From: Corynebacterium suicordis DSM 45110 | Lineage (GTDB): Bacteria > Actinomycetota > Actinomycetes > Mycobacteriales > Mycobacteriaceae | Length of the DNA stretch: 64,000 bases | Reading direction: 5' to 3' | Assembly: GCF_015351405.1 (NCBI RefSeq) | Contig: NZ_JADKMY010000002.1 | Coordinates: forward strand, 372,001-436,000 | In this document: positions 1 through 9,040 of the stretch, piece by piece | How positions within the stretch are numbered: the stretch's first letter is position 1 | How the letters are laid out: each line of letters starts with the position of its first letter | Position numbers and translations under genes: made by a program | Notes under the pieces: generated by a model | What the model saw: only the letters and a program-made list of their open reading frames with translations | Databases searched by the model: none | Told to the model about the DNA's origin: nothing

Positions 1-528
1 CATGATGGGGCCAAACGCCCTGCCCACCGTGCCTGTGCCGAAACGCTGCGCGGAGAACAACACCACGATGATGGCCACGCCCAATGGAACCACCAGGTGC
101 TCCAAGCTGGGGTTGACCACCCCGATGCCTTCGATGGCTGACATCACAGAGATGGCCGGGGTGATCACGGAATCACCGTAGAAAAGGCTGGCAGCGATGG
201 CTCCCAGCATCAGGGCGATGAGCCGCCAACGGCGGGCGGAGGAGCTCAGCGAGCGCTCCACCAGTGCAGTGAGCGCCAGGGTGCCGCCTTCACCGCCGTT
301 GTCCGCGCGCAGGATGAGCGCCACATACTTGATGGTCACGATGACCAGCAACGCCCAGAAGATGGTGGAAACCACCCCGTAGATATTGTCCCGGGTAGTT
401 TCCACTAACCCGTGGTCCAAGGCGAAGATGGATTGCATCGAATACAGGGGGCTGGTGCCGATATCACCAAACACCACACCTAGCGCGGAAACCACAAGCG
501 CTAGCGTGGCAGAACGTGTCTTATTCAC
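1..528 (-). CDS. kup: Kup-family potassium uptake transporter (N-terminal part, cut by window edge)
   Basis: Low-affinity K+ uptake permease of the KUP/HAK/KT family in the cytoplasmic membrane. The visible 176 codons begin at a GTG (528-526) reading VNKTRSATLALVVSALGVVF, followed by the family signature GDIGTSPLY at about residues 22-30. Next comes a first membrane segment region and the conserved stretch around DNGGEGGTLAL. The rest lies beyond base 1. The GTG is preferred because a TAGAGT -10 box ends 8 nt before it and no Shine-Dalgarno sequence is present, so the mRNA is probably leaderless. It is transcribed away from the neighbouring permease gene, in the same direction. Confidence 0.9.
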   Translation of the reverse strand, partial: MNKTRSATLALVVSALGVVFGDIGTSPLYSMQSIFALDHGLVETTRDNIYGVVSTIFWALLVIVTIKYVALILRADNGGEGGTLALTALVERSLSSSARRWRLIALMLGAIAASLFYGDSVITPAISVMSAIEGIGVVNPSLEHLVVPLGVAIIVVLFSAQRFGTGTVGRAFGPIM

Positions 529-536
529 GGACGGAA

Positions 537-542
537 ACTCTA
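537..542 (-). promoter_or_regulatory. -10 box of kup, leaderless
   Basis: TAGAGT on the minus strand, 8 nt before the GTG start of kup. This fits the corynebacterial TANNNT -10 consensus and places the transcript start at or next to the start codon. No convincing -35 element was identified. Confidence 0.5.
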
Positions 543-630
543 CGCCGATCTAGATTTAAAGTCACTCACTCATTCCCCGGAACAAATTCGGGGTTACCGG
601 GGGCTGCGAACGTGCATATCCCCGCAATAT

Positions 631-2106
631 TTATGCGTGGTGAGCTGCTGCGTTCGGGTGGTTTTTGGTGGAGCGGCGGGCCACCACCGTGATGCCGACC
701 ATCCACACTGCCGTGGCGATCAGCCCGATCCGGGTCTCGGCCTCAATGCTCAAGATCACCACCATGCAGGCCAGGAAAGCCAGGACGAGCCATGCACCCA
801 CTGCTCCGCCAGGGGACTTGAACGTCGATTTCTGATGGGCCTCAGGGTTCTGCTTGAGGTGGCGCAAGTACGCCACCAGGATGAACGCCCAAGTCACCAT
901 GAACAGGGTTGCGGACATCGCGGTCACCATGGTGAACGCTCCCAGGACGGAATCCCCTGCCAACAGGAGAACGATCGAGGTGAGCAGCAGGACACAGGAG
1001 AGGAACAAGGCGTTCAGCGGAACCCGGCGGCGCGAGAGCACGCCGAACAGTTCCGGAGCGCTGCCTTGATGGGCCAGTCCCCAGAGCATGCGTGACGTCG
1101 AATAAATACCCGAGTTTGCCGACGACGCCGCCGAGGACAGCACGACGATGTTCACCACGGTGGCCGCGGCTCCCAATCCCGTGAGTGCGAACATGGTGAC
1201 GAAAGGAGACTTCTCTGGATCGATCTGATTCCACGGAGTCACCATCATGATGGCTGCCAGGGCAAGCACGTAGAACAACATGATGCGGACCGGGATGGAG
1301 TTGATGGCCTTGGGCAGGGTGACCTCGGGATCCTTGGTTTCCGCCACCGTGGTGCCGACCAGCTCGATGCCGGAGAAGGCAAAGATGGCCAAGGGGAAGG
1401 CAGCGATGAAACCAGACACGCCGTGGGGGAACATGCCCTCGTGATTCCACAGGTTGGACACGGATGCAGCAGTACCGGCCTCATTGATCTGGCCGCGGAA
1501 GACCATCCAAATGCCCACGATAATCAGGGAAACGATCGCCAGGATCTTGACGAGGGCAAACCAGAATTCGATCTCTCCGAACGCCTTCACCGTCATGGCA
1601 TTGAGGGTGATCAGAAGCATCACGGTGAGCACCACGGGAATCCACGCGGGAATATCCGCCCACCAGAAACGCGAGTACCCCACGATGGCCACCATGTCCG
1701 CGACTCCCGTGACCACCCAGGTGAGCCAGTACGACCAGCCGACCACAAACCCGGCCCAGGGGCCGATCAGCTGCGTGGCGAGATCGGCGAAGGAACCCGA
1801 GGTATTGGCCAGCAGGAGCTCACCCATTGCCCGCATGAAGACGAACAGTGCCGCACCAATCAAGAGGTAGACGAACAGGATGGCCGGCCCGGCGGTAGCG
1901 ATGGTCTTGCCCGAGCCCATGAACAGACCGGTTCCGATGGCGCCACCAATGGCGATCAGCTGGATGTGGCGGTTTTGCAGGCTGCGTTCGAGGTGCTGAT
2001 CCGCCATGCCGAGGCTGCCCTCGATTCCGGAAACGGGTCGCGCCACTGATGTGGCTGCGGTCCCCGAACGGTCTGATCCCTGGTTAGGGTGCGGAGTATT
2101 CGCCAT
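631..2106 (-). CDS. APC-superfamily amino-acid permease (AroP/CycA type)
   Basis: A 491-residue cytoplasmic-membrane amino-acid:H+ symporter of the AAT family. The N-terminal 45 residues are hydrophilic. GAIGTGLF (residues 55-62) is the signature of the first membrane helix, and hydrophobic segments continue in the 12-helix pattern to about residue 475. The stretch around FSGIELVGTTVAETKDP is the conserved region typical of D-Ser/D-Ala/Gly, proline, GABA and aromatic permeases. CycA-like and AroP-like members cannot be told apart by eye, so the substrate is open. The ATG at 2106 has a purine-rich GGGAGAG upstream. An internal Met34 is an alternative start. It is divergent from the ligase-like gene at 2366. 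Confidence 0.88.
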   Translation of the reverse strand: MANTPHPNQGSDRSGTAATSVARPVSGIEGSLGMADQHLERSLQNRHIQLIAIGGAIGTGLFMGSGKTIATAGPAILFVYLLIGAALFVFMRAMGELLLANTSGSFADLATQLIGPWAGFVVGWSYWLTWVVTGVADMVAIVGYSRFWWADIPAWIPVVLTVMLLITLNAMTVKAFGEIEFWFALVKILAIVSLIIVGIWMVFRGQINEAGTAASVSNLWNHEGMFPHGVSGFIAAFPLAIFAFSGIELVGTTVAETKDPEVTLPKAINSIPVRIMLFYVLALAAIMMVTPWNQIDPEKSPFVTMFALTGLGAAATVVNIVVLSSAASSANSGIYSTSRMLWGLAHQGSAPELFGVLSRRRVPLNALFLSCVLLLTSIVLLLAGDSVLGAFTMVTAMSATLFMVTWAFILVAYLRHLKQNPEAHQKSTFKSPGGAVGAWLVLAFLACMVVILSIEAETRIGLIATAVWMVGITVVARRSTKNHPNAAAHHA

Positions 2107-2352
2107 GAGTCTCTCCCAGCTCTGTGCCCGCCACCATCAATTAGCTTCATGAACGAGCATCATTAACGAGAACGAGCAGACGTAAATTAAGACAGCGAGA
2201 ATGCTACCCTCGCCCTCACCAATCCTTTGCTAACGCTCTACCCTGCGGGAACCACCGAATGGGGGTATGTGGTGCATCACAATCGGTAAGCGAAAGTAGC
2301 GCGGCACTCTCCCCTGGAGGTGCATTCTCACCTGTCTTCTCCCGTGTTCCAC

Positions 2353-2358
2353 TACGCT
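2353..2358 (+). promoter_or_regulatory. -10 box, leaderless promoter of the GCS2-family gene
   Basis: TACGCT ends 7 nt before the ATG at 2366, with no Shine-Dalgarno sequence between. The position implies transcription starts at the A of the start codon. Confidence 0.5.
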
Positions 2359-2365
2359 AATCTGC

Positions 2366-3856
2366 ATGGGCGACGCAGTTTCTTCAGACACATACACTCC
2401 TAAGCAGCGCACGCGATACCGCCAGCGACTGCTCAACGATCTCGAAGTTTTCGATCGGATTCTTCAGACCGCCGACTTTATCGACGAAGGCACCATCGGC
2501 CTGGAGCTTGAGCTCAACCTGGTCGACGATCAAATGCAGCCCAGCCGCACCGGTGAAGCTGTACTGGCTGAACTCTCCGATGAATACCAGTCTGAGATCG
2601 GCTCCTTCAACGTGGAGCTCAACCTGCCGCCCCACACCATTCATGGTGATGGCCTCAGCCAGCTGCAGAACGAATTGAGCAAGCGGTTGGACACGGTCAA
2701 AAAGGCCGCGAACAAGGCGGATTCCAGCGTGGCGATGATCGGCACTCTGCCCTCGCTCACCACGGAATTCCTGAGCGACCCCGCATGGATGACCCGGGAG
2801 AACCGCTACCGCGCATTGAGCAATTCGGTGATCGAGGCCCGCGGTGAACTGGTGCGCATCGATATCGCCCGCGATGAGCACTATGACCACGAGTTTGATG
2901 ACATCGCCCCTGAATCCGCCTGTACCTCCATGCAGCTGCACTTGCAGGTAGCGCCCAACCGGTTCGCGGATGCGTGGAATGCCTCGCAGGCCATCGCCGG
3001 TATCCAGGCTGCTGCCGGTGCGAACTCTCCCCTTTTTGCTGGCCATCAGCTCTGGCACGAGTCCCGCGTACCACTGTTCTATCAGGCCATCGATACCCGC
3101 ACGAATGAGCTGGTCAACCAGGGCGTGCGCCCGCGCGTGTGGTTTGGCGAGCGTTGGATCACCAGCGTTTTCGACTTGTTTGAAGAAAACGTGCGCTACT
3201 TCTCTCCCCTGCTTCCCGAGGATCGCTCGGATTCGGGAACTCCTATTCTCGACGGCGATAACCCCGCTCTGCACTACCTCAACCTGCAAAACGGCACCAT
3301 CTGGCGCTGGAACCGGCCAATTTACGATCCAGGTACGGAACAGCCCCACATTCGTATCGAGAACCGCTTGCTCCCCGCTGGTCCCACCCCGGTGGACATC
3401 GTGGCAGATGCGGCGTTCTACTACGGCTTGGTGAAGTACTTGAGTAATCAGGCCCGCCCGGTCTGGTCCCGTCTGCCGTTCTCCGATGCGCACGATAACT
3501 TCAACGCAGGTGCTCGCGATGGCCTGAACGCGGAGATGGTCTGGCCCACCCTGGGACACATTCCGGTGACCAAGCTGATCTCCGAGTACCTGCTGGATCA
3601 GGCCCGCGAAGGCCTCGAAGTGTTGGAAGTGGACGGCCAGCTGATCGATAAGTACCTCGGCATCATCGAGGGCCGCATGACCAACCACCAAAATGGTGCA
3701 ACTTGGCAGATCGCGGCACTCCGTCAGGCTGGTGGCGACCTGACCGCTCCGGAATCCGAAGAGCGCCGGGAGGCCATCGCCAAGGTTCTGCAGCGTTACC
3801 TGGAGCTGCAAGAAACGGGTGAACCCGTGCACACGTGGCCAACGAGTATGCAGTAA
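2366..3856 (+). CDS. Glutamate-cysteine ligase family (GCS2-type carboxylate-amine ligase)
   Basis: A 496-residue soluble protein of the GCS2 superfamily, which forms amide or peptide bonds on a carboxylate using ATP. TIGLELELNLVDD (residues 43-55) is the conserved acidic metal/ATP-binding strand. Further family blocks are ELNLPPHTIHG, CTSMQLHLQV and the IRIENRLLPAGPTPVD region. Mycolic-acid actinobacteria make mycothiol rather than glutathione, so a true gshA role is doubtful and no symbol is given. The real substrate pair is unknown. It is a single-gene unit; the downstream ssrA gene runs towards it on the opposite strand. Confidence 0.82.
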   Translation: MGDAVSSDTYTPKQRTRYRQRLLNDLEVFDRILQTADFIDEGTIGLELELNLVDDQMQPSRTGEAVLAELSDEYQSEIGSFNVELNLPPHTIHGDGLSQLQNELSKRLDTVKKAANKADSSVAMIGTLPSLTTEFLSDPAWMTRENRYRALSNSVIEARGELVRIDIARDEHYDHEFDDIAPESACTSMQLHLQVAPNRFADAWNASQAIAGIQAAAGANSPLFAGHQLWHESRVPLFYQAIDTRTNELVNQGVRPRVWFGERWITSVFDLFEENVRYFSPLLPEDRSDSGTPILDGDNPALHYLNLQNGTIWRWNRPIYDPGTEQPHIRIENRLLPAGPTPVDIVADAAFYYGLVKYLSNQARPVWSRLPFSDAHDNFNAGARDGLNAEMVWPTLGHIPVTKLISEYLLDQAREGLEVLEVDGQLIDKYLGIIEGRMTNHQNGATWQIAALRQAGGDLTAPESEERREAIAKVLQRYLELQETGEPVHTWPTSMQ

Positions 3857-3901
3857 TCAACAACTGCGTTCGGTGACCCGCTGGCAACGCGGCGTCAGAC
3901 A

Positions 3902-3943
3902 TGAAAAATCCCCCCATCTGCGCGAATGCAAGTGGGGGGGTTC
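3902..3943 (-). terminator. Rho-independent terminator of ssrA
   Basis: On the minus strand a CCCCCCA / TGGGGGG stem encloses a 16-nt loop and is followed by ATTTTTC. It starts a few bases past the 3' end of the tmRNA. It may also slow read-through from the plus-strand gene ending at 3856. Confidence 0.7.
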
Positions 3944-3949
3944 TTCTTG

Positions 3950-4321
3950 TGGAGCCGCCGGGAATTGAACCCGGGTCCTTCGCGACGTTGCCAGGGCTTC
4001 TCCGTGCGCAGTCCGCAGTTATCTCTACTCGGCCCTCCGGATCTTGCGAACCAGTCCGGATGATGAGCCCAGTTGCTCTAAAGTTTCCCGAACGGCCCGA
4101 GCAACCCGGCCGTACGGTAAGTCTCTTTAGTCGTTGCCGGTTGCTAGGTCAGAGACAAACCTAGGCCGACAGACACGCGGTCGCTGCTTAGGCAGCGAGG
4201 GCGTAGTCGCGCTGAGTGTTCTCGGCGCTTATAGGGTTGCGTCGACGCTTACGGTGGTCGATCGCCTTCACCGGCACGCTTCCCCTGGCTCAGTTCGCGA
4301 AGTCGAAACCAAATCGACCCC
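3950..4321 (-). ncRNA. ssrA: tmRNA (transfer-messenger RNA)
   Basis: Rescues ribosomes stalled on broken mRNA together with SmpB. The ends pair as a tRNA-like acceptor: 5' GGGGTCG at 4321-4315 with CGGCTCC just before base 3950. The T-arm contains GGTTCAATTCC, and CCA is not encoded. The tag reading frame lies at 4226-4188 on the minus strand and codes for AENTQRDYALAA followed by TAA, ending in the ALAA degron seen in actinobacterial tags. The total length of 372 nt is typical. smpB lies 1.2 kb upstream on the same strand. Confidence 0.95.
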
Positions 4322-4369
4322 GTGTACTCCCTGCCGTGGAAACGCTAGTAACCAGCAGGAAAGTTCACA

Positions 4370-5374
4370 CTACTCTTTTTCTTTTTCCGACGCCACTTCC
4401 CTCTCCTCAAGCTGTTCCATCCGCGCTGCGAAGAGTCTCGCCAGGTTTTCCCGCTCTGTTCGCAGCTTGGCTTCCCTGGATTTTTTACCCCGTTGGACCG
4501 TGGAAATGCCGATGGCCAGTCCCAGGACGATGGGCACCCAGACCTTGGGGTATTCCAGCGCCATCTCCACGATCCAGGGCATGTCCCACTGCGGGAGCTG
4601 CCAGTCTGGCCAGGGGATTTGTGGGAGGTTGATATCCGGCCACGGGATGCTGGGGAGGTTCACCTCTGGCCAGGGGATGTTGATATCGAAATCCGGGATG
4701 AACTGGGCGAGCCAGCGGAAGATCGGTTCAAGAAGTTTGCCGATCAGCGGCATCCCGATGAGGATGAACAGCGCCCATCCGGCTTGGCCAAAGCCAGCGA
4801 TGAGTGGGTAGAACCATCGCTTGAAGGGGCTTTCCTCCATGGCTTTGAGCCGCTTTGCACCCCGTGAACCCGGCGGAGCATCCATCTCCATCGGCAATCC
4901 ACTGGTATGGATGACCAGCTCGCGGATCCACGAGTTCAGCAGACCCGTTTCCATCTTCAGATACGGCTTGACCAGGGCGATTTCGCGATGAAAGCCCTCT
5001 TTGTCCTTCTCCCCTGTTTTCAGCAGTTTTTGCTCGGAGTGAGTGGCAGTTGGATCCGTGGCGGAGTGCGCATTCTTGGAGACATTGGAGTCTTTGGGAT
5101 CTGCTTTCTCCAGCGAGATCTTCACTGCCTCCAAGGTCTTACGGCGGGCAATCACTTGCCCGTTCACGCGCACCAAGTAGGGATGGTTGCCCAGATAGAA
5201 ATCCACCTTGCCCTCAAGTTGCGAGGTGGGCTTATCCGCTTTGGACGCTGCACTGTCCTTTTCCGCGGATGGGTCTGCAGGGAAATCGGGATCTATTCCC
5301 TTGAGCTCCTGAAAGGTGCCAGTGAACACTTCCACCAATCCCACTTTGGGATGTCGGGCGTGCCAACACTCCAT
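4370..5374 (-). CDS. Membrane protein with tandem IPWP decapeptide repeats, function unknown
   Basis: A 334-residue protein I cannot assign to a known function. The N-terminal third is a soluble domain containing FYLGNHPYLVRVNGQVIARR, followed by a charged linker. Two hydrophobic segments lie around residues 200-225 and 285-303. Between them sit about four 10-residue repeats of the form NLPxIPWPDx, rich in Trp and Pro and probably outside the membrane. The C-terminus is a charged, probably coiled helix ending in EVASEKEKE, whose codons coincide with a copy of the TGGCGTCG motif. The start has a strong AAGGAGGAG ribosome site. It lies between smpB and ssrA, all on one strand. Confidence 0.75.
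   Translation of the reverse strand: MECWHARHPKVGLVEVFTGTFQELKGIDPDFPADPSAEKDSAASKADKPTSQLEGKVDFYLGNHPYLVRVNGQVIARRKTLEAVKISLEKADPKDSNVSKNAHSATDPTATHSEQKLLKTGEKDKEGFHREIALVKPYLKMETGLLNSWIRELVIHTSGLPMEMDAPPGSRGAKRLKAMEESPFKRWFYPLIAGFGQAGWALFILIGMPLIGKLLEPIFRWLAQFIPDFDINIPWPEVNLPSIPWPDINLPQIPWPDWQLPQWDMPWIVEMALEYPKVWVPIVLGLAIGISTVQRGKKSREAKLRTERENLARLFAARMEQLEEREVASEKEKE
4374..4395 (-). repeat. TGGCGTCG motif copy with A-rich tail
   Basis: On the minus strand TGGCGTCG is followed by GAAAAAGAAAAAGAG. It covers the last codons of the IPWP-repeat gene. Confidence 0.6.
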
Positions 5375-5497
5375 GCCTAGGCTCCTCCTTCAGAGACTTC
5401 AGTTGCTGCAATTGTGCTTCCCTACTGCACACTACTTGCATACAACCAGCGCGGAAACCTACCAAAGGATGATTTGCTGCATCCCCTGCAAGCCCAA

Positions 5498-6049
5498 TTA
5501 AGCGTTGATGCCCTTGATACGACGACCCAGCTCGCGGGTCACTTCACGCTCCTCGGTGCGGCGCTTAATGTCTTGGCGCTTATCGTATTCCTGCTTACCG
5601 CGCGCCAGAGCCAGTTCTACTTTCAGCCGACCGCTGACGAAATAAAGCTGGAGAGGAACCAGGGTGGAATTACCGTCCCGCACCTTGCCCATGAGGGAAT
5701 CGATCTCTCCGCGGTGCAGGAGCAGCTTTCGAGTTCGACGAGGTGAGTGGTTGGTCCAGTTGCCCATCGAGTACTCCGGGATATGCAAACCACGCAGCCA
5801 AACTTCACCGTCATCGATGGTGGCGTAGGCGTCGACCAAACTCGCCTTACCCTCGCGCAGCGCCTTGACCTCAGTGCCCACCAAGACCACGCCGCATTCG
5901 TAGGTATCGACGATGGAGTAATCGTGACGAGCCTTGCGATTGCTGGCCACGACTAATGGGCCGGCGCCCTTAGCGGCTCCGGCCGAGCCCTTTTTCTTGG
6001 ACTTTCCCTTCGAGTTTCCGGACTCCACCGGGATGCTCTTTTTCGCCAT
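5498..6049 (-). CDS. smpB: SsrA-binding protein SmpB
   Basis: Binds the tRNA-like domain of tmRNA and delivers it to stalled ribosomes. The protein has 183 residues, longer than the usual ~160 because of a Lys/Ser/Gly-rich N-terminal extension of about 30 residues. The conserved core is present (NRKARHDY, GTEVKALREGKASL, then HSPRRTRKLLLHRGEI), as is the basic tail beginning YDKRQDIKRR that occupies the mRNA channel. A TAGGCT -10-like box lies 9 nt before the ATG with no clear ribosome site. The partner RNA ssrA is downstream on the same strand. Confidence 0.97.
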   Translation of the reverse strand: MAKKSIPVESGNSKGKSKKKGSAGAAKGAGPLVVASNRKARHDYSIVDTYECGVVLVGTEVKALREGKASLVDAYATIDDGEVWLRGLHIPEYSMGNWTNHSPRRTRKLLLHRGEIDSLMGKVRDGNSTLVPLQLYFVSGRLKVELALARGKQEYDKRQDIKRRTEEREVTRELGRRIKGINA

Positions 6050-6214
6050 GATTCCGACAGCCTAGCAGCTCCCCATGAGGAGATTGAAAACCCGCGACGG
6101 GCTCAACTTTCCCTTTGTTTCTTGCACTGTGGCCAGGAATACCGCCCCACCCGTGCAAAATTTATTGAGTAGTTTCCGCTGAATATCCTGCTGAACCCTG
6201 CAAATCTTGTCCCC

Positions 6215-7150
6215 ATGACTACTCCACGCAACCCGGGGGATCCTTCCTCCCCACAGAATCCACAGAACCCACTTAACGGCCAGGCACCGCAGGGCCAGCA
6301 GACACCACAGAAGCCCGAGAATGGCCAGCAGACACCACAGAATTCACAAGCACCGCGGAATCAGTTCGCCGCGCACAACCAGCAGGGAATGCACGCCCAG
6401 CAGTTCAACGGTGCCAATAACCAGTTCAACGGCGCCCATGCAGCCGCCCCACAGCCGGTAAAGAAGTCCGGTTCAATGCGCACCATCCTGACGGTAGTGA
6501 GCATTGCGCTTATCCTGGCACTCCTCGCGGGCGCTTACTACTTCTTCAACAGGGACAAGACATCCCTGGATGAGCCATTGGCTAACGGCACCTGTATCAA
6601 AGAGATCGGATTGATTTCTACGGGATCACCGGATGAGATGAAGCGGGAATGCGACTCTCCTGAAGCCAAGGCAAAGATCCTCGCCAACGTCGATAAGGGC
6701 TCCGATGAGAAGTGCATCGATGTACCGGGAGCCAACAACACTTTCGAGACCAGCCAGTATTACGACGGGGAAACCTATCAGTTCACCTATTGCATCGGCG
6801 ACGTTGACGTGAATCCGGATGAGTCCGTCAACACCCTAGATAAGGGCGATTGCATCAGCTACGAGCTAGGAAGCTCAACGAAGTTGCAAACGAAAGTAGA
6901 CTGCGGAACAGAAAATTCGCGGAAGATCATCGGCCGGATTGATAACAAGATTCCAGAAGATTGGAACAGCCTGGGCATCTCGGTTCCGCAGATCAATCCA
7001 GATGGATCAGTCTCTGAACAGACCTCGCAACTCTGTGCGGAGAATGGCTTCCCCGAAGCCACCGACATTTACACCCTCCACGTTCCAACCGGAACCGACA
7101 ATCCGGAAGACCCCGCCAACTTCCGGAACTTCTGCCTTCAGCCTTCCTAG
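6215..7150 (+). CDS. Anchored protein with Pro/Gln-rich head and two LppU-like repeats
   Basis: A 311-residue protein of unknown function. Residues 1-80 are low-complexity Pro/Gln/Asn and carry repeated GQQTPQ units. A single membrane helix follows at about 89-111, leaving an external domain of 200 residues. That part looks like two tandem copies of a cysteine-containing module. Copy one runs from GTCIKEIG through KRECDS to TYCIGD and copy two from GDCISYELG through KVDCG to FCLQPS, recalling actinobacterial LppU/septum-formation-like domains. The gene runs into ftsX tail to tail, with the two stop codons sharing bases. The position beside ftsEX hints at an envelope role, which is only inference. 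Confidence 0.72.
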   Translation: MTTPRNPGDPSSPQNPQNPLNGQAPQGQQTPQKPENGQQTPQNSQAPRNQFAAHNQQGMHAQQFNGANNQFNGAHAAAPQPVKKSGSMRTILTVVSIALILALLAGAYYFFNRDKTSLDEPLANGTCIKEIGLISTGSPDEMKRECDSPEAKAKILANVDKGSDEKCIDVPGANNTFETSQYYDGETYQFTYCIGDVDVNPDESVNTLDKGDCISYELGSSTKLQTKVDCGTENSRKIIGRIDNKIPEDWNSLGISVPQINPDGSVSEQTSQLCAENGFPEATDIYTLHVPTGTDNPEDPANFRNFCLQPS

Positions 7151-8049
7151 TCCTTCACGTACCAGCGCAGCGTCACCTGAGCGGTGATGGCTGCCACGAT
7201 GACGCCGACGAGCAGCATGAACGGTGCCGCCAACCAGATGTCCGCGGTGGTGATGCGGGCGATGAGGTTGGCGTCGTACAGCGAACGCAATGCGTGATCA
7301 GCCACCAGGAACTTGCCGGTGAACATTCCACCCAGCGCCACCAACGCACCGAGGGCCGCGGCAATCACGGCTTCCAGAACGAATGGAGCCTGCGTGTACC
7401 AGCGGGAGGCACCCACCATGCGCATGATGGAGATCTCATTGCGGCGGCTAAATGCCGTGATCTGCACCATGTTCACGATGAGGAACACCGCGGCGACAGC
7501 CTGCACCGCAGCCACCAGGAATGCTGCATTGCGCAGGGCATCCAGGTTGTTGGTGGCGGCCTGCAGGTCATCGCCCTGATCCACCACGTTGATTACCCCG
7601 GGAGCCTCGCGGATGTCATCGATGGCCTGGGTTTCCGTGGGATCAACCAAGCGGATGTGGAGCGCCGCGGGGAAGGCATCCTCGCTGGTCTGCTCCACCA
7701 AACGCGGATCAGAATCCCGGAAGAGCTCCACGAACCGTTCATAAGACTGCTGCTTATTGCGGTAGGTCACGGATTCCACGGAATCATCGGATTCCAGCTT
7801 GCTGAGAATGTCCGCGCACTCGGGTGAAGAACAGTCCTGGTCTTGCGCGGACACGGCATCATCCATCTGCACCATGACTTCGATGCGATCGATGTAGATA
7901 TCCTTGGTTCGCTCGGTCATCTGCGTGAGCAGCAAACCAGTGGTGAGCAGCGCCAGAGAGATGGCGGTGGTGATGATCATGGCGATGGTCATCGTGGCGT
8001 TTCGGCGCAGGCCGGTGAAGGCTTCGCGGAGAACAAAATTAGTTTTCAT
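7147..8049 (-). CDS. ftsX: Cell-division protein FtsX
   Basis: Membrane subunit of the FtsEX complex, which transmits ATP hydrolysis by FtsE to peptidoglycan hydrolases outside the cell. At 300 residues it has the family layout. One helix near residues 20-42 is followed by a large extracellular loop (about 45-170) containing a Cys pair in CSSPECAD. Three helices then occupy the C-terminal half, and the conserved FSRRNEISIMRMVGAS sits after the second helix. It lies 3 nt after ftsE, so the two are co-transcribed. Its stop overlaps the stop of the convergent gene ending at 7150. Confidence 0.97.
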   Translation of the reverse strand: MKTNFVLREAFTGLRRNATMTIAMIITTAISLALLTTGLLLTQMTERTKDIYIDRIEVMVQMDDAVSAQDQDCSSPECADILSKLESDDSVESVTYRNKQQSYERFVELFRDSDPRLVEQTSEDAFPAALHIRLVDPTETQAIDDIREAPGVINVVDQGDDLQAATNNLDALRNAAFLVAAVQAVAAVFLIVNMVQITAFSRRNEISIMRMVGASRWYTQAPFVLEAVIAAALGALVALGGMFTGKFLVADHALRSLYDANLIARITTADIWLAAPFMLLVGVIVAAITAQVTLRWYVKD

Positions 8050-8052
8050 GGT

Positions 8053-8742
8053 TTAGCGCCCCACTCCGTACAGGCCGCGGGCATCGTCACGCAGTACCTT
8101 GCCTTTGGACAGTTCGATGACACGCTTGCGCATGGAGTCCACAGCCACGTTATCGTGCGTGGACATCACCACGGTGGTGCCATTTTGGTTAATTCGGTTG
8201 AGCAGAAGCAGGATCTCCGCGCTGGTATCTGGGTCCAGGTTGCCGGTGGGCTCATCGGCCAGGAGCACCAGCGGACGGTTGACCGACGCCCGGGCGATGG
8301 CCACGCGCTGCTGCTCACCTCCGGAAAGCTCATGGGGGAAGCGGCGTTCCTTGCCTTCCAAACCGACGGTCCGCAATGCTTCCGGGACCAGTTTCTCGAT
8401 CTCGGAGCGACGCTTGCCGATCACCTCTAGGGCGAAGGCCACGTTGTCAAAAACGTTCTTCTTGGGCAGCAAACGGAAGTCCTGGAAGACATAACCGATG
8501 CGCTGACGCAGCTTCGGCACGTCCTTGCCCTTGAGCCGGTTGACGTGAAAGTCAGCCACGTGAAGATCGCCGGAATCCAGCGCTTCCTCGCGGAGCATCA
8601 ATTGGAGGAACGTGGATTTGCCTGAACCGGAGGGGCCGATGAGAAAGACGAATTCGCCCTTCTCTATTTCTATCGACACATTGTCCAGCGCCGGACGGGT
8701 GGATGTCCGGTAGCTCTTGGAAACCTTGTCAAAAGTGATCAC
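8053..8742 (-). CDS. ftsE: Cell-division ATP-binding protein FtsE
   Basis: ATPase subunit of FtsEX, 229 residues from the GTG chosen here ([12 protein letters not shown]). Walker A is GPSGSGKST, the ABC signature is [14 protein letters not shown] and Walker B is [12 protein letters not shown], followed by the conserved His in MSTHD. An in-frame ATG at 8769 would add nine residues (MVGWLDCLP). It is rejected because a TAGACT -10 box lies inside that extension, 8 nt before the GTG. The first gene of the ftsE-ftsX unit. Confidence 0.96.
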   Translation of the reverse strand: MITFDKVSKSYRTSTRPALDNVSIEIEKGEFVFLIGPSGSGKSTFLQLMLREEALDSGDLHVADFHVNRLKGKDVPKLRQRIGYVFQDFRLLPKKNVFDNVAFALEVIGKRRSEIEKLVPEALRTVGLEGKERRFPHELSGGEQQRVAIARASVNRPLVLLADEPTGNLDPDTSAEILLLLNRINQNGTTVVMSTHDNVAVDSMRKRVIELSKGKVLRDDARGLYGVGR

Positions 8743-8750
8743 AGGCAGAC

Positions 8751-8756
8751 AGTCTA
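8751..8756 (-). promoter_or_regulatory. -10 box of ftsE, leaderless
   Basis: TAGACT on the minus strand, 8 nt from the GTG of ftsE. The same hexamer at the same distance precedes prfB. Confidence 0.5.
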
Positions 8757-9014
8757 GCCAACCGACCACTGCATATGAAACCCCTGTGGCTGATGTTGCC
8801 GATGTCTCAGGAGTAAATAAGGCAATTTCTGCCGGTTTCAGTCACATTTTCCTGCACCCCAAACCATGCTCTGGGCCTTACTCAAATGCCCTTCCCAGAA
8901 TCTGCCGAAAAATTGCATTGTGCAAAAAGGAAGCGCGAATCCAGCTCACGTGTGATTAACTAACGCCCACGGCACACCCAGCACTCACCTCCTCCCCGCC
9001 AGCACCAGAACTAA

Positions 9015-9020
9015 TAGGAT
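9015..9020 (+). promoter_or_regulatory. Candidate -10 box of the AbgT transporter gene
   Basis: TAGGAT, giving a 5' leader of about 50 nt that contains a motif copy and the ribosome site. Confidence 0.4.
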
Positions 9021-9040
9021 GCGCGGAAATGGCGGGGGTG

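Noticed and set aside
541-630. Terminator between kup and the permease (CCCCG / CGGGG repeat at 575-593)
   Set aside because: The stem is only 5 bp and no T-tract follows on the minus strand.
2384-3832. Long minus-strand open frame opposite the GCS2-type gene
   Set aside because: Complement of a gene with clear family motifs.
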